A program made the position numbers and the translations under genes. Shown piece by piece: positions 24,850-37,990 of a stretch of 64,000 nt of DNA (position 1 is its first letter; every line of letters begins with the position of its first letter). Where the stretch lies: contig QANT01009022.1 of assembly GCA_003254885.1 (NCBI GenBank), positions 18,047 to 82,046 on the forward strand. Reading direction: 5' to 3'. The notes under the pieces were generated by a model. The model saw nothing but the letters and a program-made list of their open reading frames with translations, had not been told where the DNA came from and did not search any database. This stretch comes from Purshia tridentata. Lineage: Eukaryota; Streptophyta; Magnoliopsida; Rosales; Rosaceae.

Positions 24850-27800
24850 TTTTTTTTTGTTGTGGGCTCCGCTGAAGGATCTGGTAAGTTCATGGTGAAG
24901 AATGCGTTAGAGGTCGCTTTCTCGAGTGGGGCTGGGTTCGACTGAAGCCACAAATTTTGTCCACGTTGGTATGGTTTCAGTAATTATTTTATCTTCTTGT
25001 CGACATGGATTGAATGTCTATGGGTTTTTATGAAGGGTTTCCTTCAAATTTAGTAGCTAAATTTTAACCTATGTTTTAATTTGGCATCTGAACTTTAATT
25101 TTTCTCAATTGCATACGTAAAGATTTATTTTGTTTTTTAAAAGTACTCAATTGAATTAATATTAATATTGTTAACATAATGTTAAGGGCAATATGGTCAC
25201 TTTAAACATTAATTTTACTTTTACATGTTTAGAAAATAGTTCATAATCATTTTATATTCCACTCTAAAACCTTACTCTCAGATAGCCAAACCAGAGATAA
25301 CAACTGCCACGTTGACCATCTAACCTTAAAATGAATTACCAAGCTCCAGTAACTCACTTCTAGAACTAAATAATCAATGTTAAAATTGAATTTTATTTTT
25401 AATGCCTAATTGGATCATAAATGAATTATCGGCACATAACAGAAAAATTGATAAACTAAATAAATATTTAAAATAAAATCAACCCTAAATTACAGAGTCA
25501 AGTGTAATCTTGAAAGACATTTTTAAAAATTAAAGAGCCAAGATAAATAAAAAAAAACATTTTTTACAAAAATAAATTACGAAATAAGATTATAATATTC
25601 GACTTCTATGAGGGCATTGCCATATCTTCACCAATGATGCCTCCTCAATTCAACTACTCTGCAAAATGAACCTCCTACACCATGAAATGATATACCAGGT
25701 CACATGACAAATCTGGTAAGCTATAATGAAACTTGCTCATACACAACCACATACTAATACAACACAACATAAACAATGCTAAAGGTTAATCGTAGTCAAA
25801 TATAACCACAAGAAAGGTCATGAACACATTACAAACCAAGCATGCATATAAAGCATACATGAACAAGGTGCAGTAGAATATAAGTACATACAGTACAATC
25901 GGGCAACAAAAATACCATCCCTAACCCAAAAGACTAAATTGCGTTACGATATAAACCCATGCACTGATCGACCATACCCCATAAGCTAAACTCTCAATCG
26001 GACAAATTGACTAGCTCGTCTTATAAATTCATTATAGAAGTTTAGGAGATCAAAACTCAAGATTATGAAAAAACAATCCTTTATTCTCAAGTCATAACAT
26101 AGGAGCACCAAGAACAATAAAACTTTGTACTTTAAACATAAACATGGTATAACAACACATGTTAAATCTAATAGGTGCAATCACAACCTATAAGCAGCCT
26201 AATCGTTTGTATCTGTTACCAGAAATCCAAGACAACTCTGTTGATCTCATCATACTAGAAAGTCGACAAGGATCCCTGTTGAGTAGACCTGTGGGACAAA
26301 GCATGCTCTCCATTATTCTGATCATACCATAAATCTTTTCACTCAAGAATGTGTGTTCAAAATATTATTTGTCTTTATTACCAAGTATTTAATTAATTAA
26401 TTCAATTATGAACTCTATTTATATCAAGTAAAATATACGTCAAATCAATTAACAATTTGTGTGAAAGCTCTAGAGTGTGCCCTAATTCACTTTAATAATT
26501 CAGCAAAAGCAGACATTCAAACTTTAATCTAGGCAAATGCTCTAATCCCTAAGTTAATTATAAAATCATAACCTAGAGGGCTAAGCTCAGACAAGCCTAA
26601 AAGAAGATGACTAGAGGTTAAATTTAATAATGTGAGATTTCTAAAAGAAACCCTATCAAATTAGAATCAAATAAACTAAAAGTAATTACTAATCAAATTA
26701 ATTATATATACTAATTAGAGTGCTTAGGAGAGGATACTGATCCACCTTCTAGAATAGACAAAAGAGAAAGTGAGATTTGAAAAATAATAAAAATGTCCAA
26801 ACATGAAACACCAACACGTATGAAACCTAATTTTTATTAATGGCATTTGAGTAAAATGCTCACAATTAGTATGCAACCTTTTAAAGGCTAGAATTTGAGT
26901 GGGGGCCATGTCCCCTTAGTCCTCACGTGGCTGATCACATGTTACTTTGTTTTTTAACAATTTTACTGCATATTCTTGCTGTGAATTCCCATTAACAAAA
27001 CAAGTTAGAGTGATCCCATTAATGTACTTCTAGAATTGATTTTTTTTTTTTTTTTTTTTTTTAATTTTTTTTTTTTTTTTTGCCAAAAGACATTTTTGGT
27101 CCATATACTATATACGAGTTACACTTTGGTTCCCGTCATTTCAATTTATAATTTTTAAGCCGTGTTTCCATTAATGACGTAATTGGTCCAATTCGTCAAA
27201 ATTGAGAAAAAAATGACAATGTGGCACCACCTGATTGGATCTGAAGTAGAAAATTTTGACGGATTGAACATGATTACGACGTTAATAGAAAACACGGTCT
27301 TAAAAAAATGTAAATTGAAATGAAGATGACCAAAGTGGGACTCATCCATAATACATGAATCAAAGTGGTTTTTTTGTTTTTGTTTTTGTATTTTTTTCAA
27401 AACTATTTCATGCCTCCATCTAAAAAAAGAAACTTGGAAGCTCATCAAAACATCAACAAATAGATAGACAAAGCACTCAAATTAATTCCATAATACAAAA
27501 AAGCAACCTGAATGTTACATGGACAAAGCATAGCTCGATCAAATAATTTATATGGACATGTCATTTCAATTTGGTATATATGTGACTTAAGTTTAATTAA
27601 TATTATCTTCCTCAAAACTATGTTCTTCAGAGAATTAAGTAGGTGTCATTACTCTTTTACATGGCATGGTTTTTTTTAACTTTTTTAAAATTTTTAATTT
27701 TATCAAAGATACTTTATTAAAGCAAGCTAAGAAGCCATACAATCTGCTAGAAATTGGGTTTCAAGCCACGAAGGAGCTGAACCCACCCAGCAATTACAAA

Positions 27801-28600
27801 AACTTTAAATGGCATGCATGGAGGTAATTAATAAGATAGCTGTGATTTAAATGAAAATACAAATATGGTCAGGATAGGATGTCCAAGGTTCATGCAGTTG
27901 ATCCAAAGTTGGGTCGTACAACTGTAAACTGTTGTGGTAGGTAGTAGCTAATTTTATTGTCCTTATTTTTGGTATTATTGTTACACAAATTTGGATTGGT
28001 GGTGGGTTAGACACACACACAATGAACACAAGATGTATAGTAGTTCACCACAATCCACATGATTAGGCTATGTCCACTTGATCTTTAAGTTCTCATTATG
28101 AATAAATATGTTATATTGTACGAAGAGAGCAAAAGAGCTGTAGGGCGAATAAGAACTAGGTTTAAAGATGAGAGAGTGAAGATATTAAGGAGAGATGGGA
28201 GAGATGAGAGAGAGAGGAATCACAATCTGTAACAAGTGTTCAGAAATTGAGTGATGATGGCCAAGTAATGAACACGTGTAATCATCACATGGTGACACCC
28301 TTCTCTTCCCTTGTTCACTACGCCCACCAAAGTGCTAAGTACACCCATCCTTACTTGCTAAGTGTACCCACCCCAAAGCCTATACCTACTACTAAACCCA
28401 TTGCTAATTGATTAATTGGAATATTGGGAAAAGAAAATTAAATAAGAAAATGGCAACTTTAATGCAAAAAAGAAAAAACTTTTAGGTTTATATAGTATTT
28501 AAATGGGTACAAATAGCCTTATTAAATCAAGGGTAGTTGGCCTTTTGAATATGATCTTGCAAGTTGAACTCATGATTACATACATAGTAGCCCAACCAAC
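24850..28600. other. spacer between LNK2 copies; part of the segmental duplication
   Basis: No gene was recognised. From about 25060 to 27330 the sequence matches 38110-41160 in the same order and orientation. Shared stretches include AAGGTCATGAACACATTACA, AATAAAAATGTCCAAACATG and TCACGTGGCTGATCACATG. These are the upstream flanks carried along when the LNK2 block was duplicated. A T-rich low-complexity tract lies at about 27041-27082. From about 27500 to 28600 the sequence is unique to this spacer and unassigned. Confidence 0.6.
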
Positions 28601-29006
28601 AGATTTGGCCATTTACCAATCTCCCAAGACTATGGCTCCAACCCTTCATACATAAGCAAAGTACTACTCACATATATGGCCTTAAACATGTTTTAAGGAT
28701 ACGGACCAGTCAATCTTTAGACAGTTGACACATACATAACTACCTATACTGAACATAGTCTTGAAACATGCATGGATGCATGCAATTGGATTTTATAGAG
28801 CAGCTTGATTGCATAGAATACTCCCCATGGGTAATGTTGTCTGAAGCTCCATGGCCACACTTGATTGAAGATGGTAGTTGGCTGACAATGAACGAAAATC
28901 TCCACATTACCAGTAAATCCGTACAGCCATGCAGTATTAAATTATACATAGACATGGGTGAGATAGAGAAAGGAATTACCCTTGTAGAATTCTGATACAC
29001 ATATGT

Positions 29007-32000
29007 TCACTGAGAGGCTTCAACCTCCATAGTTTCCCCATCTCCTGGCCCATTGTTAGATGCATTTTCTGAGTTATCCATGCAAGGACTATTTCTAAAC
29101 TGGTCAGATGACTGGGGCTCACCCAGTTGGCAACACTTTTCAGATTCATGGTGAGGAAAACTCTGTTTTTTATTCAAACTGTCAGGCAAGCATCCATTCG
29201 ACAAGTTCAGAGAGCCAGCTGTTTTGCGTTCGTGTGGAAGCTTGGTAGAAATAGGTGATTCAGGTGGATCAGAAAGTTTTCCTGATTCCAAAGGCCTATG
29301 GAAGAGCAAATGAGCCACAGTTCGGTCTATGGGATTGGTCTCTGTTTCCACATCTGGCATCCGAGCATAGCTGCAATAGCATAAGATTAATGGGAAAATG
29401 AGTGAACAAACAATCATGCAGACAAGATGGTTCCTAGAATACCCCTAACCCAAATATAAAATCGATCCATAGTTTGTACACCACAAATATGGAGGGAAAA
29501 AAATCATAACTTCCAACAAGATATGGTTTCTCAAGTATAATCAAGGAGATATAATCATTAAAGGTGATAACAAGGTGTGCATGAAGAGCTAGAGTAGCAG
29601 TGAGTGTATGTAGAAATTGATAAATGAAGAAAATTAGGCAGCATGAGATAGTTCTCCAATTTACTCTAGAGGAATGGGAAGGAGGATTGAGTAGCCTCCC
29701 CACCTACTTTATGTCACTCTTTGGGTACCCGTTAGGGTGACTAGGGTTGAAAAGTTGATGAGGAATTTCTTTTGGGAAGGTTGGGATGCAATTGGTAATT
29801 TAAAGACTTGGGAATACTGCTCTGTTAGGAAAATCTTTGTGGTGGCTCCCCCTGTACAACATTCACTGGTGTACTCTTATTAGGAGAAAGCATGGGTTAC
29901 ATTCAAATGGTTGGAATTCCCGTATAGTGGATGGATGTCAGTTCCCTAGGATTCATTTTGCAGGGTTATCCTCAATTTTTTTCTCCAAAGTTTGTGGTGG
30001 GGAATGAGTTTAAAATTCATTTTTGTGGGGTGGGTCTTGTGGCTCTAGTGGTAATGAGTATTTAACCCCACCTAAGGTCTGAGTTCAAATCTCCCCCTCC
30101 CATTTGGCCTCCTACTTTGTAGCTAAAATCTGTATCTCATTATTCAAATTCCTTCGGAAACTTAAATCCCACAAGAAGGTGTAATAGAAGTTATGGAAGA
30201 GATGTGTTTGTTATGGCTCAAAGCTATTTGGTACAAATCGGAAAACAAATTTTGGAAAGACGACTCGAAAAGCCAAATATCTCCCAAAACCAATTATATT
30301 TCTACTATCAACAACGAATTTCAACAAATAAGAAAAGGAAGGATAACCCTCAAAAATTTATTTGGAAGAACATCGAAATGAACCTCTCTGTACAATCAGG
30401 GAATGGGAATCCCACCAAATAGAATGGACTCCGTACTTACTCCTAACAATTCCACACAACATGGAATTTCGCTCATATAAAAATTTGTACACCCATTTGC
30501 CTACTAATGCCCTATTTCTTTTTTAAAATTTTAAAGAACTAACCCACCTTTCGCCATTGGTTTCTGTACAAAAGCCTAACTGGTTAAATGACCTTTTAAA
30601 GAACTAACCCCCCTAAAGAACTAAAGAACTAATCCACAAATTTTAAAGAACTAACCCTCCAAAAAGGAAGTCTCGTTAATTTTTCTAAATTGCTAGTCTT
30701 CACCGTTATTAGTAATCAAAAAGAGTTCCCAACATGTTCAAACTAAACTTTCAACAAGCTCATGACAGTTACACAGAGATCATTTTCATTTATAGAAAGA
30801 TAACTTACAACAAGTTGAACATGGATTCTATAGAGTTCTATAACCTAAGATGACTATTTCTTGTTTTCTTTTCTGATTATTATAAGTAACTATTATATTT
30901 AGAGTTTCTGAGGGTGTATACTCCATGCAGGCAATTAGCATGCATAGGATACCAACCTAGGCTGAAATGAAAAAGCAGCAAATCCATAACCAGAAAATAA
31001 TTTGTACCTGTTACGACTATTGATTTCCTCCTTTGCAATGACTTCATGCTCATCCTTGCTACTTTTGTTGGAAGTGCTGTTATCACTAGCATAATGCCTT
31101 TGCATTGCATTTTGAGCCAACCGGAACAAGCTATCCCGAATGCATAGTCTTATTTTGATGTCCAACTGTAGTAAAACATTGTTTTGGCATTGTAACTATG
31201 TCCAATTTACCTTACCAGGAAAATAATCCACTTTCAAGCTGCATACCTTTGAAATAATATCTTGAAGCCTGTAGAGTATCGTATCCTCCGCTGAGTAACC
31301 ATCAACTGCTGCAGAAATTGTACTGGAATCATCTTGTTCTACAGGTGAGTTTGGATCCAGAGAAGGAATAGTGCTTAAATCTTCAACTTCCAGATCAGCT
31401 CTGTCAAACCGAATTTGATTTTCTTCAGGACATTTTTGAGTGGTAGACTGATTGGTACAAGAGATTTGATGACTAAATTGTTGCTGTTGTTTCTGAATGG
31501 CAAGCATTGCCTGCAGTTGCTGCCGCCTCCTTAACTTTTCAATTTTTTCTTGAGGAGTCATGGTCAGAGGCTTCGCAGAAGTATCTGCTGACTTGTTTAT
31601 GGGGTTTGCATTTCCACGAGAAACTCCATAACTGGAAACTAAACGTTGATGCTTATATTCCCCAGGCTGAATGTGAGACAGCACAGGCGCAGCATGGTAT
31701 GGATTAGTGAGGGTCCCATACATAGGCAGGGCCACAAATTGATTTGAGACATGCTGGTATGGAAAAGACTCAGATCCTTGAAGCTGTCTCTTCTGACTGA
31801 GAAGTGAAGAGGGAGAAGATTGTACCATGAGGCATGGCAATTGGTTCTCAAATTGACCGGAAGGATTTCTTGATGAAGACCAATTACCATAAACATCTTG
31901 CAGTGGTTTTCCCTCATTTTTTTCTACCAACTGTTTACGACTCCTCAGAAGTTTTCTCGGCCTAGAAACCTGTGCATATGAAGCAAAAAACACTACAACT

Positions 32001-35000
32001 CAATTTGAAAGATATGAATAAATACAAAACTAAAGCTTTAAATTTGAAATTGTAATCAATAAAGATTTTCTTCACTAAACAGAACTATGGAGAAAAAGAA
32101 AAATATTCTAGTTATTACATGCCCATGAATCTGTATAATCACAATGATCATGACATTTCATGTATATGCACAAGCACATGAAGGAAAAACAAATTTTTAA
32201 TCATGACAAATAGAGTTTCAACATAATAATTATTCAGCCTACATTTGTAAAGAAAAATCTGGCAAGAGCCCAATATACTATGTAAACAACCACTACTTTT
32301 GGTAAAGACTAGTATTACTGATCTTCACGTAGTGGGTGCTGTCCCTTTTATAATTTACTTTTAATGTTGATTGATGACTCTCTTCGAGTATAAGTAATTT
32401 CTTAGTACTACCACACACACCCTATAATTATTTAAAAGCAGGCTCTTTGGATAACACTAGATGTACATAGAAAAGATTAAAATCCTTAATACATGGTAAG
32501 TAGAAAATTGGTGGCACTCCAATCACCATCGGACTCTAGATTTTTAAAGGGAAAACCGGGAAGAACCTGACATACTAGGAAATAAACCAATACGTTGATT
32601 AAAGATTATATTTATGTTTTCAATCAAATATGATCTCTACAGGTAAGGATGCAACCCTTTTATAATTACTTACTAATTACTCTTCCTCCCTAAACAAAAT
32701 TTTATTGCAGAACATTGATAACTCTTTCACATTTTAAGGTAACTTCTTAGTATTCCCCTACCCTAAATATTAATTTTTAAACAATAAAAAAAACTATTTG
32801 ACTTTTTATTAAATTCCATCTTTATAAGTATGGATGCATCCCTTTTATAATTTACTTACTACTCTTCCTCCCTACACAAAATTTTATTGCAAAACATTGG
32901 AAACTCTTTTCACATTTTGAAGTAATTTCTTAGCATTTCCATATCCTAAATGTTACTTTAAAAATAAATAAAAAAAGCTATTTGATTTTTTATTAAATTC
33001 CATAAATGTTTTGCATCATCATTGGACTGAGACCTGCCAGAGCATCAGAGAGTGAGGGAGAGTACCTTACAAGCAATTTCATTTGGGGTAGAAGAATTTG
33101 CAGAAGCTAGGTAAGAATTTGTAACAGTGGTCTTTCCAATGTCCAAACCTGTCTGAAAGTCAAATCAAAATAATTTGGTTTCTTGGTATACTTAATTACG
33201 TGAAAAACATAAAGTGCTCTAGACTGATCATGTTGCAAATTAACTCATAGTACCTGCTCCTTTTCCATGGGCTTTCTTTTACCTCTAGAGTATTCTCCAT
33301 GATCAAGAGTTGCATGAGCATTCTGCAGACTGTGAGATGCAGTATAATCCATCTTCCCATAGCCAGGGGTAATTGATTGGTCATCTTGCTGCAAATTTTC
33401 TGTTTTAATTTCCAAATGTTCAGATGCACTCTGTAGTGCTTGTGACCGGGAACTTGGTGAGTCTGAAGATAAAGGAAAGGCTTTGGTTGGACTGTTAGTT
33501 GCATCTCTAGAAGAAGACCATAGCTCATCAGCACTACCAAGATTTACATGGCCAAATATAGCGTCATCATTGCTGCAAAATCATCACTTGTGAGAATATT
33601 GAGTCAGATGGATACCATTTTATTTTTTTGAAAAAAAAAAACACAAAGTAAAATAAGCTATGGAAAAGGAAAGAGTAACCAGAATCAGAATCTATTCATA
33701 CTTCATGGTTTTGAAATTGAAAAAAAATATGGTATTTAAATTTATTGTATCAGGTGTAATTTTTTTATAGTCGCATACTAGGTGTACTTCATAGTACAAT
33801 AGGTTACAAATTCTAAAAACCAGACAATATTTCAGTAATTTTAATTTTTATTATAGAGACTTCTTTGAAAATGATTGTTAGGAAACTATACAATATGATT
33901 TCTTTAATTGGGATATTTTAAATATTATTCTAGCTTTTCAAGTTCTGAAAAGAAAGAAAATGAGATGCAATTTCATGCAATAGCAAACGTTACATATATC
34001 AGACTGTTCAAAAAGAATATGCTTCATTAACATAAAAAGAGGAATGATGTCATTATTGTAAATTACCTCAAAATTCGATCAAGATCATCAAAACTTCCTA
34101 TGGTAGACCAGCCATAGTCAGCAAAATCACCCTGTTCTTGACCTTCATTGGAAATTTGAAAAATTTCAGCATCTGTTTTAAGTTGATTTGCCTCATCTGT
34201 TACAAAGTCAATTATCATTAAAGATAGAATCTTATAATAAATCATGCATACTCCATCACATACCCAAAAAAGAGTGTGTAGGTGAGTTTACATGCAAGCA
34301 CAAGTTATGTTGGTTAGCTTATCACACAGCCAATTAGTGTTATTAAGCTTCCTCATCATTTTGATACTGACCAAAATTTCCTCAAATTTAATTGATTACA
34401 AGTTAATATTTCACCTTCTGAAAACTTGCAAGTTGAAAGACCTTATTGAAAATGAAAACCTTAAAAGACTTACCCATCTCTTCCACTTTCCAGAAAAACA
34501 GCACACCAAATTAATATTGATGATACAGACATTACCATTATGATTTTATGTAGCATATATGCTACCAACACCCACCAAATAAAAATATTATATTAAATAA
34601 TTGAGCCATACATCTCCCATCCTAATATATGTTGGTTGTTTGAGGATTTCAAGTGTTCCAGTCAATTTAACAAGTGAGTCAAACCTGAAGAAAATCCCCA
34701 ATAACAACAAAACCCAATCACTCTAATGAGAAAAAAAGACAGTTTTTTTTTTCCTATTTGTCCCAATTTGATCACATCAAACATATATGCAATGATGGAT
34801 GTTCCAGTAAAGAACAATAGCTGATTCCAAAGATGGACTAAGATAAAAACAAAGACAACTAAATTCCAAGGTAAGAATATGGAGCTGAGATGTCAAGAGT
34901 CAATTTTTAATTGGAAACAATAAAACAAAACCATAGCCCCAAGGGAAAAAAGAAGAAGTTGATTTTCATCAACAACCCAAAATGGGAACGGTTTACCTGA

Positions 35001-37138
35001 CATTAGATTACCAATACCTTCAGTGTGTGTGTTCTTATGGCAGTGTGTTAATGCTTATTTCAAACAATATTTATCCAAAATAAAATGGTTGTTTTATCCA
35101 ACAAACAAATTTTCAACCACTAGTGACTAACCAAAGTTGGTAATTTCAGTTAAGTTGTCAGATGCTTCAGTACCCAGGCATTGCTGTTCAGTTTTGGCAA
35201 AACTTGGTAAAGATGAATCAGGCCATGAGTCTGTCCGAAATCCAGAAGTAGAAATTCCTTCACTGGTCTCTAAGTTGGAAATGCTTTGCGGTTTTCTGAC
35301 ATGCAAATCAATTTTAGCCCCGGGTGTCTTTTGCTCAGTAGGCTTGGTGGTATCAGATTCTTGGTACCATTCCTTCTTGTTGTGATAATCATCACTTGCC
35401 TCGGGATAAGGCACAATATGGTCATCACTCTCACCTGCCTCACCCCATATTATGTTTGCCAGCTGAAAAGCACACCATATCATTAAACATTACCATGAGA
35501 CATGAGAAGAACGATAATCAAAGAACTATCAGCGAGAAGTTGATATAAAAATATTTAAAAAATCATTAAATTACAGATATCTCTGTCAGCTTAGTAGTGT
35601 ATGACTACTCGAGATTGTGTACATACGAGAGAGAGAGAGAGAGAGAGAATCAAACATTGCATGAGGATTAATGCACGCTGGAACCAAATACTATTTAAAA
35701 AATGGTTCATTAATTAATAATTACATAAATTTTATTGAATAACCAACCCACCAGAAACCATGTATAACCAACCCAACCCAATTAACATCAAGCAAGGAGG
35801 CTGGGGTTTGCCGGTTGGGCTTGCGCTCAAATGACAATTAAAATAAAGAATATTTACATATAATAGAGAAGTTTTTAAATTTTGGCCACTGCATGTCGGT
35901 ATAGATTGTGTTTTCTTCTTCTAATAAGAGTGGATATAGGCTGTTTGAGCCAATATCATCAAAGCAAGCAGCAGACTCAAATACTTTGTTTCAGATGTTA
36001 CTAAAACAAAAAGTTCTGACCATATTGGACACCAGCAGATTTTCAAGACTAAAACAGCATAACTCAAACACACTCGTATGGAAATCATACTCATTAGACT
36101 GTTTTCTAGGCATATGTAAAACCTACTCCCCTTTCTCTTCACAAGAATATGCCAATTCCGCAGTTCTGCACACAGCTTCCATAATTTTCAGTGTACTTAG
36201 GCATTCTGTAACTAGCAGTCTAGCATAGTGTGCATCATATATTTCAAGACTAAGATTGCATTACAACATGTTTTGGATTACACATACACTACAGTTTATA
36301 GCTTTCCTCACACCTTCACTCACATCTTATCTTGTCACAGTATAGAAACCATAAAGAAACACAATTTTTATTAGAACTCTAAAGAACCCAAAGCTCAATT
36401 TCACCTCTCTAATTATACTTAGTGCAATCTATCCAAAATTTCAACATCATTCCCAAAATGTTGTTTCTCCGGTCTTCAAATCTTTGTATAGAATCCCTGT
36501 TCAGCTCGAATCTTGTTTCTTACATTGCTTTCACTCCACGAACGAACTCTTCCCTGCATCATGTAAACTCACTTATCCCCTACTTTTGTACGACCATGCA
36601 CAATATACTCGCTCAAATAAAACAGTTATTTGCCATTCCTAACACCTTAATGGTAAAACAAGCACTCCCTCAGTTCAACGAGTAACCACCTCCTTAACTC
36701 TTCATTCCCTCTGTTCAAAAAACCTTTTCACTAGTTAATGGAATTATACAATTAATGATTTATAATATTAATAAACTTATTTTGGGCATTTTACAGGAAT
36801 TCATAATTTACTGATACACATCTTTTCATGTTTCTCCCATTCGCTAAACTGTAACAAAAATTCAAGATGTATAACACAATTTACTCATCTAATTCATCAA
36901 CAAAGAACACATAATTCACCTAAGAATATTTATCAAACAAAATATAATCAATCCAAACATTAACAGCAAGGCCAATTCATGTCTTCAGCTGAAAAATTCA
37001 CAATTTTCAACATTTCACATTCAAACCATCAAGTAAAACCTACTATAAATATATATTTTATTATTTAATCATGAAAAAGTACAGTAAGAAGAAGAAGAAG
37101 AAGAAGTGGCATACTTCTTGGTCGTCCCAATCAAACAT
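29007..37138 (-). CDS. LNK2: LNK2-like circadian clock coactivator, copy B (711 aa)
   Basis: Same family and role as the neighbouring copy: a clock coactivator that works through RVE Myb factors in the nucleus. Coding exons in gene order: 37115-37138, 35132-35462, 34067-34196, 33254-33572, 33066-33152, 31247-31969, 31008-31165 and 29007-29370. They total 2136 nt, open throughout, with GT-AG junctions. Every exon except exon 6 has exactly the length of its copy-A partner. Motifs: MFDWDDQE, LANIIWGEAGESDDHIVPYP, GSFDDLDRILR, DELWSSSRDATNSP, VSRPRKLLRSRKQL, MTPQEKIEKLRRRQQLQAML, DIKIRLCIRDSLFRLAQNAM and DRTVAHLLFHRPLESGK, ending in MEVEASQ. This copy keeps the ancestral exon 6 acceptor and its basic stretch. 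Intron 5 is only 1.1 kb, but intron 7 gained a LINE fragment and a SINE-like piece. It looks like the more conservative copy. Confidence 0.92.
29680..30010 (+). mobile_element. decayed LINE reverse-transcriptase fragment
   Basis: In intron 7 of LNK2 copy B, translation of the plus strand gives broken pieces typical of the plant L1 reverse-transcriptase tail: LPTYFMSLF, a region resembling RNFLWEG, and GNEFKIHF. Several frameshifts and stops are present. Copy A intron 7 lacks it, so the insertion postdates the gene duplication. Confidence 0.6.
30030..30190 (+). mobile_element. probable tRNA-derived SINE fragment
   Basis: An A-box-like TGGCTCTAGTGGTAATGAG is followed about 35 bp later by a B-box-like TGAGTTCAAATCTCC, the spacing of a tRNA-derived Pol III promoter. 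No clear target duplication or A-tail could be placed, so it may be truncated or nested with the adjacent LINE fragment. Confidence 0.5.
32330..33010. repeat. diverged tandem repeats in intron 5 of LNK2-B
   Basis: A unit of roughly 190 bp, recognisable by CCCTTTTATAATTTACTTACT, CTTCCTCCCTA and AAAATTTTATTGCA, occurs at about 32630-32810 and again at 32815-33010. A weaker version lies near 32330-32450. Copy A has one such unit (about 18475-18640). The expansion is therefore specific to copy B. Confidence 0.6.
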
Positions 37139-37356
37139 CTTTGATAAAGCCACAGGAAATCACAAAACCGAAGTCAAATTCAGAGACGCAAACAGAGGTT
37201 GGTGCACGCATCGCAAGAATTCCCCAAAAAAAATATACAGAGAAAGCATCAAGCTTAAAACATGGAGAGCCCTTGAAGTAAGAGAGAGACAGACAAGCCA
37301 AAACAGATATCAGAGAGTAAAGCCAGTCAGAGAGAAGAGGGTTGGGTTTGGAGCCT

Positions 37357-37406
37357 CACGTGACGTCACGTGAATTAAGAGAATGGTGGATTTTGGTGAC
37401 ACGTGT
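37357..37406 (-). promoter_or_regulatory. LNK2-B promoter: conserved palindromic double G-box plus ACACGTGT
   Basis: The same perfect palindrome CACGTGACGTCACGTG occurs at 37357-37372, about 230 bp upstream of the ATG, with ACACGTGT at 37399-37406 and the GTGATTGGGCGG CCAAT block near 37460. The spacing between the elements matches copy A, although the leader between palindrome and ATG has changed length. Retention in both copies supports function. Confidence 0.7.
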
Positions 37407-37599
37407 TATGGGCGCGTATCTAAAGTCGTGGTTTGGAGAGAAGCGATCCATTGCTGCAACGTGATTGGGCGGAGCCGTAGCTTTCAATTTCATTTGGTTT
37501 TTTATTATTATTTTTTTGTTGAGAAGGATCTGGTTCATGGTGAAGAATGCGTTAGAGGTCGCTTTCCCGAGTTGGGCTGGGTTCGACTGAAGCCACCAA

Positions 37600-37990
37600 T
37601 CTTGGTGGTTTATAACTTTTACTTTCATTGTAATATGCAGACTCTTGTTGAACTTGATTGCTTTTAATTATTCATTTATGCTTGTTGAGTTTGTATTTGT
37701 AAATTCATAAAATATTGTTGGTTTTTTAGATTATATTGTAACTTTTTTTGATTACTTGATTACTTGATTTGTTGATTATATATGAATTTTTTACGGTAAA
37801 AATGTTATAAATGTTATAAATAAGCACATGAATTATAAGTATATTGTAAATAGGCTGGCCGCTTTTGTCCAACCAACCCGCTCACCCGCTTCAGCAAAAC
37901 TCATTTAACCTACCTAATTAATGGGTGGTTTGGGTTTTCGTTTCTTAGGCCCACTAGTAACCCAAACTCACTCAATGCCCAGCCCTAGTT
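37600..37990. repeat. copy-B-specific insertion upstream of LNK2-B
   Basis: Comparison with copy A (which runs directly from GACTGAAGCCAC to GTATGGTTTCAG near 24940-24980) shows about 390 extra bases here. The right end reads ATGCCCAGCCCTAG, resembling an hAT terminus (CTAGGGCTGGGCAT inverted). A matching left end was not found, so this may be a truncated hAT-like element. Confidence 0.45.

Noticed and set aside
33196-33540. 114-codon minus-strand frame over LNK2-B exon 4
   Set aside because: Out of frame with the conserved LNK2 reading; the exon is read correctly in the frame giving DELWSSSRDATNSP.
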